From UBA10449 sp005883585 (GTDB taxonomy: Bacteria; Chloroflexota; Dormibacteria; Dormibacterales; Dormibacteraceae), in assembly GCA_005883585.1 (NCBI GenBank), contig VBFD01000123.1, positions 1 through 64,000 of the forward strand: a stretch of 64,000 nucleotides of DNA, given 5' to 3'. Both the position numbers and the translations under genes were made by a program. The notes under the pieces were generated by a model. That model searched no databases and was not told where the DNA came from. It saw only the letters and a program-made list of their open reading frames with translations. Shown in pieces: positions 55,434 through 63,747 of this stretch. Every line of letters starts with the position of its first letter. Positions within the stretch are counted from its first letter, which is position 1.

Positions 55434-58052
55434 GTGACCAGCGTCCTGGCGGTCCTGCAGAACGTAACCACAGTCGCGTTCATCCTTCTCGGCGTCGCCA
55501 CGGCGATCACGTGGGCGCGCCACCGAGACCGGGCGCTGGGCTTCCTCGCGCTGGCCATCGTGCTGCTGTCGTCGGTCACGGTTCTCGGCCGCCTACCCGC
55601 ACTCTTGCACTTCACGCCGCCGCTGCTGACCGAGATCGACCTCATCTTCTTCGTCGGCTCGAGCTACGCCCTGCTTCGCTTCCGCGCCTCGCTGATCCCG
55701 CTGCCACGTGTGTGGCACATCGCCGCGGTCACGGCGATGGTCGTGGCGCTCGTGGTCTATTTCCTGGCCAGGTTCTTGGGCAATGTCGCCGGTGTTTCGA
55801 CCCAGCTCCAGACGGGGGCTGCGTTGCTGATCCTGCTGGTCTGGGCGGCGACCGTCATCGAGCCCTGCGTGAGGTTCTGGCTGGTTGCGCGCAACCTTCC
55901 CGCGGTTCAGGCTTGGCGGCTGCGCTCGCTGAGCCTCGGATTCGCGGGCATCGTCGGCATCCTCGTCTTCGCGGTCCTGGCTCTTGGTGCCGGCGCGGCC
56001 TCGGGCAACCAGGCCGTGCAGCTCATTGTCCAGCTGGTCGTCCTGGCGGTCGTCCCCCTCCTGTACGTGAGCTTTTCGCCACCGTCCTGGCTCCGCCGGG
56101 AGTGGCGCGCATCGGAGGAGGAAGGCCTGCGCGCGTTCATGGAAGAGCTGCTCCTGAGCGAAGACCAGGATGCCCTTGCCAACCGAGCCCTGGAGTGGGC
56201 GATGCGCCTGGTCGGTGGCGCGGCCGCGGCCTCATTCGACACCGCCGGAACGCTGCGATCCTCACACGGCTTCCCGCCGGATCAGCTGAGCGATCTGAAG
56301 GAGGGCGTCGGGCACCTCGGCGAGGGCGTGGGCCGCATGAACATCACCGGGTCTGATCACGCCGTTCTTATGCTGCCGATCAAGGGGCTGGCCGGGGCGG
56401 GAGCTCTGATCGTCGTTTCCGGACCATTCACGCCCGCGTTCGGCTCCGATGAGATGCGCCGTGTCCAGCAGTTCATGAGCGCGTTCGCGACCGCGCTCGA
56501 CCGCAGGCAGCTCATGGCGAGGCTGGAGGAAAGCAACTTGCAGCTCGAGGCAGCGAACCGGCACAAGAGCGTGTTCCTCGCCAGCATGAGCCACGAGCTC
56601 CGAACTCCTCTCAACGCCATCCTCGGTTTCTCCGAGCTGCTGATCGATGCCAACAATGGGCAGTTCTCAGCTGCGACACGCAAGCGCTTCCTCGAGCAGA
56701 TCCACTCGAGTGGCAAGCATCTGCTCGGTCTCATCAACGACATCCTCGACCTCTCCAAGATCGAAGCGGGCCAGATGGAGCTGCGCCTCCAGACCGTCAG
56801 CATCGAGGAGGTCGTGAGCCAGGCCGCGGCCACGGTAGAGCCGCTAGCCGCGCAGAAGCAGATTCAATTCAAGATCGTCGATGGAGCCGCGGGAGAGATC
56901 ACCGCAGACGCCGGCAAGGTGAAGCAGATGTTGCTCAACCTCGCGTCCAACGCCGTCAAGTTCACTCCCGAGGGCGGCATGGTCACGATCCAGACGCGTC
57001 GCCTTCCGGACTCGGTCGAGGTTTCGTTCACCGACACCGGCATCGGCATTGACAAACAGGACCAGGAGCGCATCTTCCACGAGTTCCAGCAGGTTGACTC
57101 GGGAGTCGGGCGCTCCCAACCTGGCACCGGTTTGGGCCTGACACTGACGCGCCGCTTCGCAAGGCTCCACGGCGGGGACGTCCGGCTCGAGAGCGAACCT
57201 GGGAAGGGCAGCGCGTTCACGATCACCCTGCCCATCCAGGCGCACGGCCAGGAAACGCCCGCTCCCTCGATCTCGACCACGCGCGTGCCCGACGCGTCGC
57301 GGCCCCTCGTCCTGGTTGTGGAGGACGATCCCGCGGCGGCGGAGCTGCTGACACGGCAGCTGGAACGCGCGGGCTTCGGCACCGAGGTGGCTCGCAGCGG
57401 CGGCGAAGCCATCTCGAAAGCGATCGAGCGCAAGCCGGCCGCCATCACACTCGACATCCTCCTGCCCGACCTCGACGGCTGGGAGGTCCTCACGCGCCTG
57501 AAGCGTGAGCCGGCCACGAGCGAGATCCCGGTTGTGGTCGTCAGCGTGGTCGACAATCCCGAGCTCGGCATCGCGCTGGGAGCGCTCGACTATTTCGTGA
57601 AGCCGGTCCCCGCCAAAGAGCTGATCAACCGGCTGAGCCGATTCAGGTTTGGACGGAAGGCGGGCGAGAAGCCCCGCATTCTTGTGGTCGACGACGAGAC
57701 AGCCAACCGCGAGTGGCTGAAGAGGATCCTCGAGCCCGCCGGGTTCGCCGTCATCCAGGCAAAAGGTGGGCGGGAAGCGATCGATCTTGCCAAATCGCGC
57801 AAGCCAGACCTGGTGCTGCTCGACCTCATGATGCCGGAGGTCACCGGTTTCGACGTGGTGGAGGCGCTGCGTGCGGACGACGCTACGAAGTCGACGCCGA
57901 TCATGGTGCTGACCGCCAAAAACCTCACTGAGGCCGACATCCGCCAATTGAACGGACACGTCTCCACGATCCTGAAGCGCGGGTCCACCGGCGCCTCGGA
58001 CTTGCTCCAGCTCTTGCGCCAGGCCGTCGACTCCGTGTCGCCGCCAAAATGA
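55434..58052 (+). CDS. hybrid sensor histidine kinase with two C-terminal receivers
   Basis: 872 aa. Seven membrane helices (residues 1-220), a GAF-like region (about 240-365), a short coiled coil, HisKA with FLASMSHELRTPLNAILGFS near 383, HATPase (NLASNAVKFTPEGG, DTGIGIDKQDQERIF, GTGLGLTLTRRFARLHGG), then two receivers: VVEDDPAAAELLTRQ with TLDILLPDLDGW, and VVDDETANREWLKR with LVLLDLMMPEVTG. The second receiver's usual KP Lys appears as LKRGS. GTG 55434 chosen; the frame is open to 55206 but overlaps the HD-GYP gene. Ends in an ATGA overlap with a third receiver gene. Confidence 0.93.
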   Translation: MTSVLAVLQNVTTVAFILLGVATAITWARHRDRALGFLALAIVLLSSVTVLGRLPALLHFTPPLLTEIDLIFFVGSSYALLRFRASLIPLPRVWHIAAVTAMVVALVVYFLARFLGNVAGVSTQLQTGAALLILLVWAATVIEPCVRFWLVARNLPAVQAWRLRSLSLGFAGIVGILVFAVLALGAGAASGNQAVQLIVQLVVLAVVPLLYVSFSPPSWLRREWRASEEEGLRAFMEELLLSEDQDALANRALEWAMRLVGGAAAASFDTAGTLRSSHGFPPDQLSDLKEGVGHLGEGVGRMNITGSDHAVLMLPIKGLAGAGALIVVSGPFTPAFGSDEMRRVQQFMSAFATALDRRQLMARLEESNLQLEAANRHKSVFLASMSHELRTPLNAILGFSELLIDANNGQFSAATRKRFLEQIHSSGKHLLGLINDILDLSKIEAGQMELRLQTVSIEEVVSQAAATVEPLAAQKQIQFKIVDGAAGEITADAGKVKQMLLNLASNAVKFTPEGGMVTIQTRRLPDSVEVSFTDTGIGIDKQDQERIFHEFQQVDSGVGRSQPGTGLGLTLTRRFARLHGGDVRLESEPGKGSAFTITLPIQAHGQETPAPSISTTRVPDASRPLVLVVEDDPAAAELLTRQLERAGFGTEVARSGGEAISKAIERKPAAITLDILLPDLDGWEVLTRLKREPATSEIPVVVVSVVDNPELGIALGALDYFVKPVPAKELINRLSRFRFGRKAGEKPRILVVDDETANREWLKRILEPAGFAVIQAKGGREAIDLAKSRKPDLVLLDLMMPEVTGFDVVEALRADDATKSTPIMVLTAKNLTEADIRQLNGHVSTILKRGSTGASDLLQLLRQAVDSVSPPK

Positions 58053-58426
58053 ACGGCCCCGCGTTGATCCTCATCGTCGAGGACAACGAGGCGAACCGGC
58101 TGCTTGCGGGCGCGGTGCTCGAGCGCGAGGGCTACCGGGTCGAGATGGCCGGCAACGCGCAGGAAGCCCTCGACATGCTGGCGATCGGATCTCCGGACCT
58201 GATCCTCATGGACGTGCAGATGCCGGGCATGGACGGCTTGACTCTGACTCGACGCCTGAAGAGCAACACGCGGACGGCGGACATACCGGTCGTCGCGCTC
58301 ACCGCCCTCGCCATGACGGGCGATAGGGAGCTGACCCTCGAGGCGGGCTGCTCCGGCTACATCTCGAAGCCGATCAACACGAGGACGTTCGCCGCCGAGG
58401 TGGCCAGGTTCCTTTCCAGCGTCTAG
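58049..58426 (+). CDS. DivK-like single-domain response regulator
   Basis: 125 aa receiver. LIVEDNEANRLLAGAVLERE, Asp in LILMDVQMPGMDGL near residue 54, ALTALAMTGDRELTLEAGCSG and Lys in YISKPINTRTF near 109 match the DivK/CheY-like class typical of hybrid-kinase phosphorelays. ATGA overlap with the hybrid kinase, so co-translated. Completes the three-gene output module begun at 54464. Confidence 0.95.
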   Translation: MNGPALILIVEDNEANRLLAGAVLEREGYRVEMAGNAQEALDMLAIGSPDLILMDVQMPGMDGLTLTRRLKSNTRTADIPVVALTALAMTGDRELTLEAGCSGYISKPINTRTFAAEVARFLSSV

Positions 58427-58435
58427 AGCTGTGAG

Positions 58436-58912
58436 CTAAGCCGTCGCCTGGCGGCGCGGCCGGCGGCGAAGCGCGGCGTCGGCGTCGGCAGTCGTGACGC
58501 GAGGACGCCTGAAGTTCCTCAGGGCGAACCGATCGCAGGCCGTCTCGGCCGCTGATTTCTTGCCGAGCTCCTCGTGCAGGTACCAGTGCATCCATTCGTG
58601 GCAGTAAAGGAAGCGCAGCACCTCACGGCGCTGGCGGAATGAAACGCTCTCGGACGCCCAGGCGAAGCGGATGCCGTGACCACGCTTGCGACGCGCCGCG
58701 TAGATCACCGGCTCTTTGAAAGGGCGAAATGGCACCGGGACCTGGAGGACGATCCGGCGCTCCTCGAACTCGCAGCGCGCCGCGAGATGCGGGGAGGACC
58801 GGTAGCGGAGCGGTTTGACCACGACCTCGTAGTCCCCGGCCCGGGGCAGCCCGACCAGCGTCTGGCGCGCCTCGGCGTCGGTCATACCTTCGAGGTCGCT
58901 CCTTATGACCAT
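58436..58912 (-). CDS. HExxH-motif putative metalloprotease-like protein
   Basis: 158 aa. RFLYCHEWMHWYLHEELGKKSA contains HEWMH, a zinc HExxH motif, followed by ETACDRFALRNF; the N-terminal half is a beta-rich region rich in Arg. Resembles SprT-like or other small zincin folds without a clear family match. No signal peptide. ATG 58912 is placed 6 nt after a TATGCT box, a leaderless-type start; the frame is open upstream to 59593 but that is a shadow of the PAP2 gene. Confidence 0.68.
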   Translation of the reverse strand: MVIRSDLEGMTDAEARQTLVGLPRAGDYEVVVKPLRYRSSPHLAARCEFEERRIVLQVPVPFRPFKEPVIYAARRKRGHGIRFAWASESVSFRQRREVLRFLYCHEWMHWYLHEELGKKSAAETACDRFALRNFRRPRVTTADADAALRRRPRRQATA

Positions 58913-58918
58913 GCCCCG

Positions 58919-58924
58919 AGCATA
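58919..58924 (-). promoter_or_regulatory. -10 box TATGCT, leaderless-type, for the HExxH protein gene
   Basis: On the minus strand TATGCT is followed by 6 nt (CGGGGC) and ATG 58912. The gap 58925-59034 shows nothing else recognisable. Confidence 0.45.
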
Positions 58925-59034
58925 CGGGGCGAGCCTGCGCAGTCTTGGCCGGGTAGGCAGCCGGGCTGAGGCGTAGGAGCGATGGGGGAGCCTGGCCTGC
59001 AAGGGCCGGGCTCTTCCACTATATGGGGGTCGCG

Positions 59035-59589
59035 TCAGAGGAATCGCGGCAGCTTGAGCAGCCAGGCGGTCACGGTCCCTGTGCCGACGCCGATCAGCGC
59101 GCCGGCGGTGACGTCGCTGGGAAAGTGGTGGCCGAGGTGCACTCTCGATGCCCCCACCAGGGTGGCCAGCGTGAAGACGAGCGGGGCCGCGTTCGGGTAG
59201 AAGGTGGCCAGCGCCGTTGCCGCGGCAAACGACGACGCGGTGTGGCCGGACGGGAACGATGCGTCGGCGGTGCGAATCCCGACCACCATCACCTCGCGAG
59301 CCACGAACGGACGGCGGCGGCGGAATATCGGCTTGACCATCCGCTGCACGACATAGGTGGTCCCGAGCGACGCCAGCGCGGTCGCGATCCCGGCGCGCCG
59401 TCCTCGTCGACCGCCCAGCCACGCCACGCCGATTCCTGCCGCGACCCAGCCCATGCCCTCGCCCAGGTCGGAGACCAGAGAGATGTAGCGGTCGCTTTGG
59501 GGCGAATGGGGAAGACCGTGAATGGCTTCGAACACGCGCCTGTCCACCGATGGCGGAAGGATCTGGGGCGGCGTAATGATGGGGTCCAT
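59035..59589 (-). CDS. PAP2-family membrane phosphatase
   Basis: 184 aa, about five membrane segments. The three phosphatase motifs are present: KPIFRRRRPF (K-x6-RP) near residue 87, SFPSGHTAS near 112 and SRVHLGHHFPSD (S-R-x5-H-x3-D) near 150. Substrate may be undecaprenyl pyrophosphate or phosphatidic acid. ATG 59589 is preceded by TACCGT and 6 nt, a leaderless-type start. Confidence 0.93.
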   Translation of the reverse strand: MDPIITPPQILPPSVDRRVFEAIHGLPHSPQSDRYISLVSDLGEGMGWVAAGIGVAWLGGRRGRRAGIATALASLGTTYVVQRMVKPIFRRRRPFVAREVMVVGIRTADASFPSGHTASSFAAATALATFYPNAAPLVFTLATLVGASRVHLGHHFPSDVTAGALIGVGTGTVTAWLLKLPRFL

Positions 59590-59595
59590 ACATAA

Positions 59596-59601
59596 ACGGT
59601 A
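59596..59601 (-). promoter_or_regulatory. -10 box TACCGT, leaderless-type, for the PAP2 gene
   Basis: TACCGT on the minus strand, 6 nt before ATG 59589. Shares the 56-bp gap with the divergent BrkB-like gene. Confidence 0.35.
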
Positions 59602-59645
59602 ACGCTGGTTTTGAGGCTCGTACCGGGGCGCGGCGTTCTATTTAG

Positions 59646-60479
59646 ATGAGGAAACTCCTCGGCAGCTGGCTGCCGATTCGCGTTCTGATGGCGTACGGCG
59701 AAAGCCAGGCCGGCCAGTACGCCCTTGCGATGGCGTTCAGCTGCATGCTCGCGATGTTTCCGCTGGTGCTGGCCGTCCTCTCGCTGGTGGGTTTCGCCGT
59801 CCGCGACCCGGCCACCGAGGCAAAGGCACAGATGTTGATCGTCAATCTGTTCCCCGGCGGCGCGCAGCCGCAGCTGCTCGACGCTCTGTACGGGGTGAAG
59901 AGGTCGGCAGGATGGATGGGCCTGCTGTCCATCGCCGGCCTGCTGTGGAGCGCCGGCAGCATCTTCTCGACCATGGAGTTCGCGTTCGCTCAGATTTTCG
60001 GGACGAAGCAGCGAGACATGTTGAGGCGGAAGCTGATGGGCCTCGCGATCATGGTCCTGCTCGTGGTTGCGGTTGGCGTCACCGTCGCGGCGAACGCGGT
60101 GGCGGCGCTGTTCCCCCTCGCCTGGGTGTCCGGGTTCTTGATCGGATCCGCGGTCATGGTCGGATTACTGGTGATGCTCTATCGGTTCGTGCCGAACCGG
60201 ACCTTCGAAGTGCGTGACGTGGTTCCTGGGGCAGTGCTCGCGGGGATCATGATCGAAGTGTTCTCACTCGGCTTCCCTCTTTATGTGAGGCTGGCGGGAG
60301 GTTTCAACACTTACGGCGCGCAGTTCGGCCTCTTCTTCCTGCTCGCCGCCTGGTTCTACGTGGTCTGTGAGCTGATCCTGCTGGGTGCGGTGTACAACCG
60401 GTTCCGGCTCGACCAGCCGACAGCCAACGGTCTGCGTAGTCGCGACGGGAGTAGGCGTTACCAGATCGGAGGAAATTGA
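59646..60479 (+). CDS. YihY/BrkB-family membrane protein
   Basis: 277 aa, six membrane segments. Family features: AMAFSCMLAMFPLVLAVLSL near residue 30, a SIFSTMEFAFAQIFG-like amphipathic stretch, RFVPNRTFEVRDVVPGAVLA near 180 and the NTYGAQFGLFFLLAAWFYV segment near 225. Often named virulence factor BrkB or ribonuclease BN in databases, the latter wrongly; function unknown. Divergent from the PAP2 gene. Confidence 0.9.
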   Translation: MRKLLGSWLPIRVLMAYGESQAGQYALAMAFSCMLAMFPLVLAVLSLVGFAVRDPATEAKAQMLIVNLFPGGAQPQLLDALYGVKRSAGWMGLLSIAGLLWSAGSIFSTMEFAFAQIFGTKQRDMLRRKLMGLAIMVLLVVAVGVTVAANAVAALFPLAWVSGFLIGSAVMVGLLVMLYRFVPNRTFEVRDVVPGAVLAGIMIEVFSLGFPLYVRLAGGFNTYGAQFGLFFLLAAWFYVVCELILLGAVYNRFRLDQPTANGLRSRDGSRRYQIGGN

Positions 60480-60527
60480 TTCATCACCAGCGCAAACACC
60501 ATCCTGAGGTGATCCGGGAGGTATGAA

Positions 60528-60782
60528 ATGGCAGCGAAGAAAAGCAGAGTTCTGAGCACGCGCCAGAAGAACAGGCTGCCGGCCGAGCGCTTCGCGTTCA
60601 CGAAGGAGCGCAAGGAGCCGATCACGGATGCGCGCCACGTGCGCAACGCCGTGGCGCGATTCGACCAGGTCGAGGGCGTCACTGATGATGAGCGCGACGC
60701 CGCGTGGAAGCGCATCCGGGCCGCGGCGCGCAAGTTCGGCGTCGAAATCCACGTGCAGGGATGGCGGTCGTTGATGAAGTAG
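60528..60782 (+). CDS. small basic protein (DUF6582-like)
   Basis: 84 aa, basic. RLPAERFAFTKERKEPITDA followed by RHVRNAVARFDQVEGVTDDE and AWKRIRAAARKFGVEIHVQGW is a widespread pattern in stress-related small proteins that I associate with DUF6582. GGGAGG precedes ATG by about 8 nt. Function unknown. Confidence 0.78.
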   Translation: MAAKKSRVLSTRQKNRLPAERFAFTKERKEPITDARHVRNAVARFDQVEGVTDDERDAAWKRIRAAARKFGVEIHVQGWRSLMK

Positions 60783-60794
60783 TCTCGCGCTGGA

Positions 60795-62045
60795 ATGGAC
60801 GGGTCCAGCCAGCGCACCGCCTCGACGCTCGAGTTCCTCGAAGGCTCGCGTTCAGGCATCCGCTATGACGCCGATCACCTGCGAGGCACAGATCCTGCTG
60901 ATGGTCGAACCCTGCTTGCACGCTACGACCTCGCCGCGGTTCGCGATCGCCTGACACCGGACGTCATCGCCGGCCGGCGGCGCGGCGTGTGGCGATGGGA
61001 GGAGCTGCTTCCCGTGCGCGTGCGATCGTTCATGACCACTCTTGGCGAGGGCGGCACCCCTCTGCTGCCGCCAGGCCGACTGGCCTCGAAGCTCGGATTG
61101 CGCGGGCTACACGTCAAGGCGGAGAGCGTGAATCCGACCGGGTCCTTCAAGGCGAGGGGAATGGCGGTCGCGGTGAGCCGGGCGGTCGAGCTCGGCGCCA
61201 CTCACCTCGTGGCTCCTTCGGCCGGCAACGCGGGCGGCGCGTTGGCGGCATACGCGGCGGCCGCCGGCATACAGGCGACAGTCGTGATGCCCGCGGACGC
61301 TCCGATCGCCAACCAGCAAGAGGCGGCGATCTGTGGTGCGCGCGTGATCCTCCTGGACGGCCTCATCTCCGACTGCGGCAAGCTGGCCCGCCTGATCGCC
61401 GAGCAGACCGGCGCGTTCGACATGGCAACGCTTCGCGAGCCGTACCGCGTCGAAGGCAAGAAGACGCTCGGCTTCGAGCTGGCTGAAGACTTCGGCTGGA
61501 GCCTGCCTGACGCCGTCGTCTATCCAACCGGCGGTGGAACCGGGCTCGTTGGAATGTGGAAAGCGTTCGACGAGCTGGAGGCGATCGGCCTCATCAGCTC
61601 GACGAGGCCGCGCATGTATGCGGTGCAGGCGGACGGCTGCGCGCCGATCGTGCGCGCTTTCGAGCAAGGGGCGGAGTTCGCCGAGCCATGGCCCCACGCG
61701 GTGACGCGCGCCGCCGGCATTCGCGTGCCCTCGGCTCTCGGCGATCACCTGATCCTCGATTGCCTCCGACGATCCGGAGGAGGCGCGCTCGCTGTTCCCG
61801 AGACCGAGATCGATTCGATGCAGGCGTTCGCCGCGCGCGCGGGCGCCGGCTACCTGAGCCTCGAATCGGCCGCGGCCCTGGCGGCGCTGCCAGTCCTGCT
61901 GGGACAAGGGCTGATCGACGCCGGCGAGCGGGTGACATTGTTTGACACCGGCGCAGGGTTCAAGTCCGAGGCGCGGTCGATGGAGCGTCCGGCAGTCGTA
62001 CCGAACGACCCCGACGCGTGGCCCCATATGATGACCCTTCGGTGA
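60795..62045 (+). CDS. thrC: threonine synthase-like PLP enzyme with degenerate zinc ribbon
   Basis: 416 aa. Threonine synthase turns phosphohomoserine into threonine. PTGSFKARGMAVAVS near residue 116 holds the PLP lysine, APSAGNAGGALAAYA near 138 and YPTGGGTGLVGMWKA near 240 bind substrate and cofactor phosphate. The N-terminus LEFLEGSRSGIRYDADHL aligns with the usual zinc ribbon (CxxCG ... C-x-CGG) but every Cys is replaced, so no zinc is expected there. GTGA overlap with the proline dehydrogenase gene. Another 2-aminobutyrate-type specificity is possible. Confidence 0.86.
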   Translation: MDGSSQRTASTLEFLEGSRSGIRYDADHLRGTDPADGRTLLARYDLAAVRDRLTPDVIAGRRRGVWRWEELLPVRVRSFMTTLGEGGTPLLPPGRLASKLGLRGLHVKAESVNPTGSFKARGMAVAVSRAVELGATHLVAPSAGNAGGALAAYAAAAGIQATVVMPADAPIANQQEAAICGARVILLDGLISDCGKLARLIAEQTGAFDMATLREPYRVEGKKTLGFELAEDFGWSLPDAVVYPTGGGTGLVGMWKAFDELEAIGLISSTRPRMYAVQADGCAPIVRAFEQGAEFAEPWPHAVTRAAGIRVPSALGDHLILDCLRRSGGGALAVPETEIDSMQAFAARAGAGYLSLESAAALAALPVLLGQGLIDAGERVTLFDTGAGFKSEARSMERPAVVPNDPDAWPHMMTLR

Positions 62046-62959
62046 GGGGACTTCTCTTGTGGTGCGCGCAGAATTCCTGGCTGTCCGAGCACGTGCCTCA
62101 ATGGGGCTTCGTCAAGCGGGCCGTGAAGCGGTTCATGCCGGGTGAAGACTTCGACTCGGCGCTCAAGGCATCGGTGGCGTTCAAGACCCTCGGCATCGGA
62201 GCGGTCTTCTCGAAGCTCGGCGAGAACATCAAGGCAATGTCGGACGCCACCGCCGCCGTCGAGCATTACGAAATGGTCCTGAAGACGGCCTCCGAAGCCG
62301 GCCTCGAGCCTGAGATCTCCGTCAAGCCCACGCAGGTCGGTCTCGATATCGACCCCGATGCGACGTTTGCGAACCTGAACCGGCTGGCCGAAGCCGCCGC
62401 GCGCGCCAAGGGCTTCCTCTGGATCGACATGGAGGGGAGCGCCTACACGGACCGGACGCTCGACCTCTACAACCGCGTCCACTCGAGGCACCCTGCCGTC
62501 GGCGTCTGCCTGCAGGCCTACCTCTACCGCACTGCTGCGGATGCGTACCGGATGCTGACCTTCAAGCCGGCCATCAGGCTCGTCAAAGGCGCGTATGCGG
62601 AGCCCGCGGATCGCGCGTTCCCCGCCAAGCGCGATGTGGATGCCAACTACCTGGCGCTGTGCGCGCTGATGCTGCCTGACGCTAACCGAGGGCGCCTGCG
62701 CCTGGTCCTGGCAACGCACGACATTCCGCTGATCGACCGCATCGCGCGATTCGCCGACGCCATCGGCATGGACCGTCACCAGCTCGAGGTGCACATGCTC
62801 TACGGCATCCAGTCGGCGCAGCAGGTGCGGCTTGCGGCGGAGGGCTATCGCGTCAAGGACCTCATCGCGTACGGCGACGCGTGGTACGCGTGGTACCTCA
62901 GAAGGCTCGCCGAGCGCCCCGCGAACGTGATGTTCGTCGCGCGACAGATGATCGGCTAA
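62042..62959 (+). CDS. proline dehydrogenase
   Basis: Oxidises proline to pyrroline-5-carboxylate with FAD. About 305 aa, single PutA-type TIM barrel. EISVKPTQVGLDID near residue 90, FLWIDMEGSAYTDRTL near 135, VCLQAYLYRTAADA near 160, RLVKGAYAEP near 180 and LATHDIPLI near 222 are the substrate/FAD motifs; YGDAWYAWYLRRLAERPANV near 280 is the C-terminal signature with Tyr and the RR pair. GTG 62042 overlaps the upstream stop. Pyrroline-5-carboxylate dehydrogenase is not adjacent. Confidence 0.95.
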   Translation: MRGLLLWCAQNSWLSEHVPQWGFVKRAVKRFMPGEDFDSALKASVAFKTLGIGAVFSKLGENIKAMSDATAAVEHYEMVLKTASEAGLEPEISVKPTQVGLDIDPDATFANLNRLAEAAARAKGFLWIDMEGSAYTDRTLDLYNRVHSRHPAVGVCLQAYLYRTAADAYRMLTFKPAIRLVKGAYAEPADRAFPAKRDVDANYLALCALMLPDANRGRLRLVLATHDIPLIDRIARFADAIGMDRHQLEVHMLYGIQSAQQVRLAAEGYRVKDLIAYGDAWYAWYLRRLAERPANVMFVARQMIG

Positions 62960-63681
62960 GCGGCCTTAGTCATGAAGATGTCGAACTCGATGGTGACCTG
63001 TGGGTCGACGGTGGTGAACGGCACCGAGGGCGGTGTCACCCCGTAGTCCGTCATCACGATCGACACGCTCCCCGCGACCTCGACCTTGCTTCCAGACAGC
63101 TGAGCCTTGGCCGAGGCCGTCACGTCCTTCGTGACCCCGTGGATCGTCAGCTTGCCCGGCAGCGAGAGATCGACCGGGCCCGACGTGGATCCGGTCACCG
63201 AAACCGACGATGCGGTGAAAGTGGCGCTCGGAAACTGCTGCAGGTTCATCTGGCGTGACACGAAGCCGTCGCGCTGTGAGACGTCCCGGCCCGCGACTGT
63301 ATCGACGCTGTGCAGGCCCGTGAGCACCGCGGTGATCGTGATCGCGCTCACCTGGTAGCCGGTCGAGGCTCCGGCTACGGTCAGGCTTCCCGTGACGGTG
63401 GAGGTGCGGGCGACGGCCTCGTGCTTGGACGTCTCGCCGACGAACAGCTCCTTTACGCGGTAACCGGCGAGAGAGCCGGTGGTCACGGTCCAGCTTCCGG
63501 CCAGGCTGCCGGCGGTCGAGGCGGATGGGCTTGTCGAGGCCTGCGCACTCGGCGACGCGGAAAGCCCAAGCGCGTTGGGTGAGGAGCGGAGGCCGGAGAA
63601 GAAGTAGACATACGCGCCGCCTCCCGCGAGCGCGATGACCGCAATTACCGCGGCGCCGGCGATGAGAAATCGGGACTTCAT
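62956..63681 (-). CDS. YceI-domain exported protein
   Basis: 241 aa. One N-terminal membrane anchor/signal (FLIAGAAVIAVIALAGGGAY), a Ser/Ala-rich linker, then a YceI lipocalin-like domain: GSWTVTTGSLAGYRVKE, GRDVSQRDGFVSRQMNLQQF, GKLTIHGVTKDVTASAKAQL and MTDYGVTPPSVPFTTVDPQV. YceI proteins bind isoprenoid-type lipids. 4-nt convergent overlap with the proline dehydrogenase gene. Confidence 0.92.
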   Translation of the reverse strand: MKSRFLIAGAAVIAVIALAGGGAYVYFFSGLRSSPNALGLSASPSAQASTSPSASTAGSLAGSWTVTTGSLAGYRVKELFVGETSKHEAVARTSTVTGSLTVAGASTGYQVSAITITAVLTGLHSVDTVAGRDVSQRDGFVSRQMNLQQFPSATFTASSVSVTGSTSGPVDLSLPGKLTIHGVTKDVTASAKAQLSGSKVEVAGSVSIVMTDYGVTPPSVPFTTVDPQVTIEFDIFMTKAA

Positions 63682-63747
63682 GCTGGACTCTTTTGAAGTG
63701 GTGGCGGGGCCGACATTTCGTCGACCCCGCCGATTATCGACCGCACT

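Noticed and set aside
58436..59593. One long minus-strand gene covering the HExxH protein and the PAP2 region
   Set aside because: The upstream part is an Arg-rich frame-shadow of the PAP2 gene; the conserved-looking protein starts at ATG 58912.
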